From the NCBI GenBank assembly GCA_021203425.1, contig JAJQBF010000300.1, positions 1-7,205 on the forward strand: a stretch of 7,205 nt of DNA. Reading direction: 5' to 3'. This DNA comes from Clostridiales bacterium. Lineage in GTDB: Bacteria; Bacillota; Clostridia; Lachnospirales; CAG-274. Both the position numbers and the translations under genes were made by a program. Positions 5,648 to 7,205 of this stretch are shown here, one piece after another. Each line of letters opens with the position of its first letter. Within the stretch, counting starts at the first letter, position 1. The notes beneath the pieces were generated by a model. It saw only the letters and a list, made by a program, of their open reading frames with translations, did no database searches and had not been told where the DNA came from.

Positions 5648-6620
5648 TCACCTTTTTTCCGCCGTAAGGGCACACCATTCATCTTTAACACTTGTGTCTG
5701 TTATAATAAAGCCGCTTTCTTTTAGGGCTGAAATTACTTCGTCAAGCCTGTCCTTTATTATGCCTGAGGAAATAAAAGCTCCCCCCGGGCTTAACGGCTC
5801 TGTATGCTGCCGGGGCTATACCTATTATAACATCTGCCACAATATTTGCCACTGCAATATCAAAGCTGTTTTCGCCTATTTCTTCCGTAAGGCGGCTGTC
5901 GGAGAGAACATCTCCCGAGGTTACGTAATACCTGTCTCTGCCTATACCGTTAAGGGCTGCATTTTCATAAGCCACATCTACGGCATTTTCGTCTATATCA
6001 ACGGCAAAAGCCGATTTTCCGCCCAAAAGAAGTGAAACTATGGAAAGAATTCCGCTGCCGCAGCCCAAATCCAGAATTTTACTTTCGGGGGCAACATATT
6101 TTTCAAGCCTTTCCATACAAAGCCTTGTAGTTTGATGCAGCCCCGTTCCGAAAACATTTCCCGGGTTTATTGTAAGGGTAATTCTGTCTGTGGGGGCGGC
6201 CTCTTCCCAAACCGGCTTTACATACAGCTTGTCTCCTACGTTAAAGGGCTTGTAAAATTCCTTCCACTTGTTAAGCCATATGTCATCGTCAAGGTTGTTT
6301 TCCCTCTCTATTTCCAGACTTCCCAAGTCAAGACCGAAATCACTGCTTTTAAGCCTGTTTATGTTTTCTCTTACGGCAAGCAGAAGTTCTTCGCCGTAAG
6401 GGTTTGCGCTTGTGTAAAATATAACTTTAACGTCGTTATCCTCTGACTCTGTCAGCTTATCTTTAAAATAATCCCAGTCTTGAGAAGGCGTCTCGAAATA
6501 TTCCGCCCTTTCTCTTGGATCGTCTATTTCAACTCCGTTTATGCCTGCCTCCATAAGAGCGCCGCAGACAGCCTCAGCCCCCTGTGCCGTTGTTCTTATA
6601 AGGGTTTTGTTCCACTCCAT
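5648..6620 (-). pseudogene. prmA: Ribosomal protein L11 methyltransferase PrmA, frameshifted near the 3' end
   Basis: SAM-dependent methyltransferase that modifies ribosomal protein L11. The ATG at 6620 has GGAGG 9 bases upstream and starts 2 bases after the Nudix stop. Residues 1-95 are the L11-recognition domain. The catalytic domain shows WKEFYKPF (119-126), FGTGLHQTTRLC (157-168), SAM motif ILDLGCGSGILS (182-193), the acidic AVDID (206-210) and ANIVADVI (258-265). After VKPGG (276-280) the frame runs into unrelated SFYFLRHNKGQA and stops at 5742 (292 aa). Dropping one G from the six at 5781-5786 gives AFISSGIIKDRLDEV and then VKDEWCALTAEKR, ending at 5648. That yields 323 aa and the normal family C-terminus. 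This is therefore a one-base insertion, either real (inactivating or slippage-prone) or a sequencing error. The rest of the gene is well conserved, so the lesion is recent or artefactual. Confidence 0.9.
5649..5654 (-). promoter_or_regulatory. Ribosome binding site of rsmE overlapping the original prmA stop
   Basis: AAGGTG on the minus strand, 5 bases before the ATG at 5643. Its last bases are part of the TGA (5648-5650) that would end prmA in the restored frame. In an intact gene, ribosomes finishing prmA would pass over this site; with the frameshift they stop 94 bases earlier. Confidence 0.65.
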
Positions 6621-6622
6621 TT

Positions 6623-7162
6623 TCAGCCCTCCGCCTTTCTGTTCAAATATTCTTTATAACACAATACACCGATTATGGTCTTGCTGTCTGTTATTTCTCC
6701 CGAAAAAATCATATTAACAGCCTCGTCTAAAGTATATCGGCAGTCTGTCAAAAATTCGTCTTCGTCAAAGTTATAGCTGCCCCTTGTAAGCTCTGAGCAG
6801 AGATAAATGTGTATAACCTCGTTTGAAAAGCCGGCAGAGGTTTGAAAGCTTGTCAAATGAACTATTTTTCCTGCCTTATATGAGGTTTCCTCTTCAAGCT
6901 CCCTTAAGGCACATTCCTTGGGGTCTTCTCCTGTTTCGCAAATTCCCGCCGGAATTTCTATAATTTCTTTTTCCACAGGGTGTCTGTATTGGCGAACAAA
7001 TATAAGTCTGCCCTGTTCGTCCTCTGCCACTATAGCCGAGGCGTCATTGTGAAGAACAACCTCTCTTTTAGCTTCTCTGCCGTTGGGCAAAACAACGGTA
7101 TCCACCTTTACATCTATAATTTTTCCTTTAAATATATTTTCTCTCTTTATTCTTTTATACAT
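6623..7162 (-). CDS. Nudix hydrolase, ADP-ribose pyrophosphatase (NudF-like) family
   Basis: Cytoplasmic hydrolase of nucleoside-diphosphate-linked compounds; by family most likely ADP-ribose to AMP and ribose 5-phosphate. The start is the ATG at 7162, with GGAGG 6 bases upstream; an in-frame TTG two codons earlier touches that site. The product is 179 aa, close to the ~185 of Bacillus NudF. The N-terminal strand segment (GKIIDVKVDTVVLPNG) and VRQYRHPVEKEIIEIPAG (57-73) are typical of the ADP-ribose group. The Nudix box is 73-95: G73, E79 and RELEEETSY with metal-binding E88, E91 and E92. The usual glycine near its end is S94. Downstream, TSAGFSNEVI (108-117) has alanine where most ADP-ribose enzymes have proline (SPGF). 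Both changes leave fold and metal ligands intact but make the substrate less certain. It is the first visible gene of the operon, 2 bases ahead of prmA; only 43 bases lie upstream, so its promoter is largely out of view. Confidence 0.88.
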   Translation of the reverse strand: MYKRIKRENIFKGKIIDVKVDTVVLPNGREAKREVVLHNDASAIVAEDEQGRLIFVRQYRHPVEKEIIEIPAGICETGEDPKECALRELEEETSYKAGKIVHLTSFQTSAGFSNEVIHIYLCSELTRGSYNFDEDEFLTDCRYTLDEAVNMIFSGEITDSKTIIGVLCYKEYLNRKAEG

Positions 7163-7168
7163 AACCAA

Positions 7169-7173
7169 CCTCC
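7169..7173 (-). promoter_or_regulatory. Ribosome binding site of the Nudix gene
   Basis: GGAGG on the minus strand, 6 bases before the ATG at 7162. It directly abuts the in-frame TTG at 7166-7168, which rules that codon out. An AT-rich TATTATTATA stretch just upstream (about 7177-7186) may hold a -10 box, but the -35 region would be at or beyond the window edge. Confidence 0.7.
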
Positions 7174-7205
7174 GACGTATAATAATAAATTTTCCTTCTA
7201 ATTAC

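Noticed and set aside
5644..5691. 16-residue N-terminal extension of RsmE.
   Set aside because: It overlaps the true end of prmA in another frame, and the family N-terminus with a good ribosome site begins at 5643.
5359..6446. Several plus-strand open frames of about 100 codons opposite rsmE and prmA.
   Set aside because: They are antisense to well-recognised genes, have no ribosome sites and no recognisable protein features.

Overview
The window looks like a piece of a low-GC Clostridia (Firmicutes) chromosome, probably a gut-type member. This is inferred from AT-rich codon use, strong AGGAGG-type ribosome sites, several TTG starts, a BspA-type leucine-rich-repeat surface protein, a GC-rich hairpin repeat of the kind scattered through gut Clostridia, and a large serine recombinase. 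No tRNA, rRNA or CRISPR array is visible.

Left part (1-2137), accessory: the C-terminal half of a large serine recombinase (+) runs in from the left edge and ends at 1097 with its own terminator. Facing it is a secreted leucine-rich-repeat protein (-, 1195-2001) with a good promoter at 2045-2074. The two share a strong hairpin at 1155-1196. Large serine recombinases often lie at the edge of the element they move, so an element boundary may fall in or near this part. The repeat protein stops abruptly at the start of its seventh repeat.

Middle (2098-3764): a probable D-amino acid aminotransferase gene (dat, -) is followed on its own strand by an enlarged two-hairpin interspersed repeat and then a terminator. 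Divergent from dat is a small membrane-anchored protein (+) resembling FMN-binding-domain proteins, with SENT where the flavin attachment motif SGAT is expected. The two share a short AT-rich promoter region.

Right part (3779-7162), core: a tightly packed minus-strand operon runs Nudix hydrolase (ADP-ribose pyrophosphatase type), prmA (ribosomal protein L11 methyltransferase), rsmE (16S rRNA m3U1498 methyltransferase) and a NifS/IscS-like cysteine desulfurase. The genes are 2 to 4 bases apart or overlap. prmA carries a one-base frameshift in a run of six G (C6 at 5781-5786 on the + strand). Restoring the frame recovers the expected C-terminus and puts the stop 4 bases before rsmE. I see no clearly new multi-gene system. 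The most checkable oddities are the prmA frameshift, the modified flavin motif, the enlarged repeat and the possible element junction.
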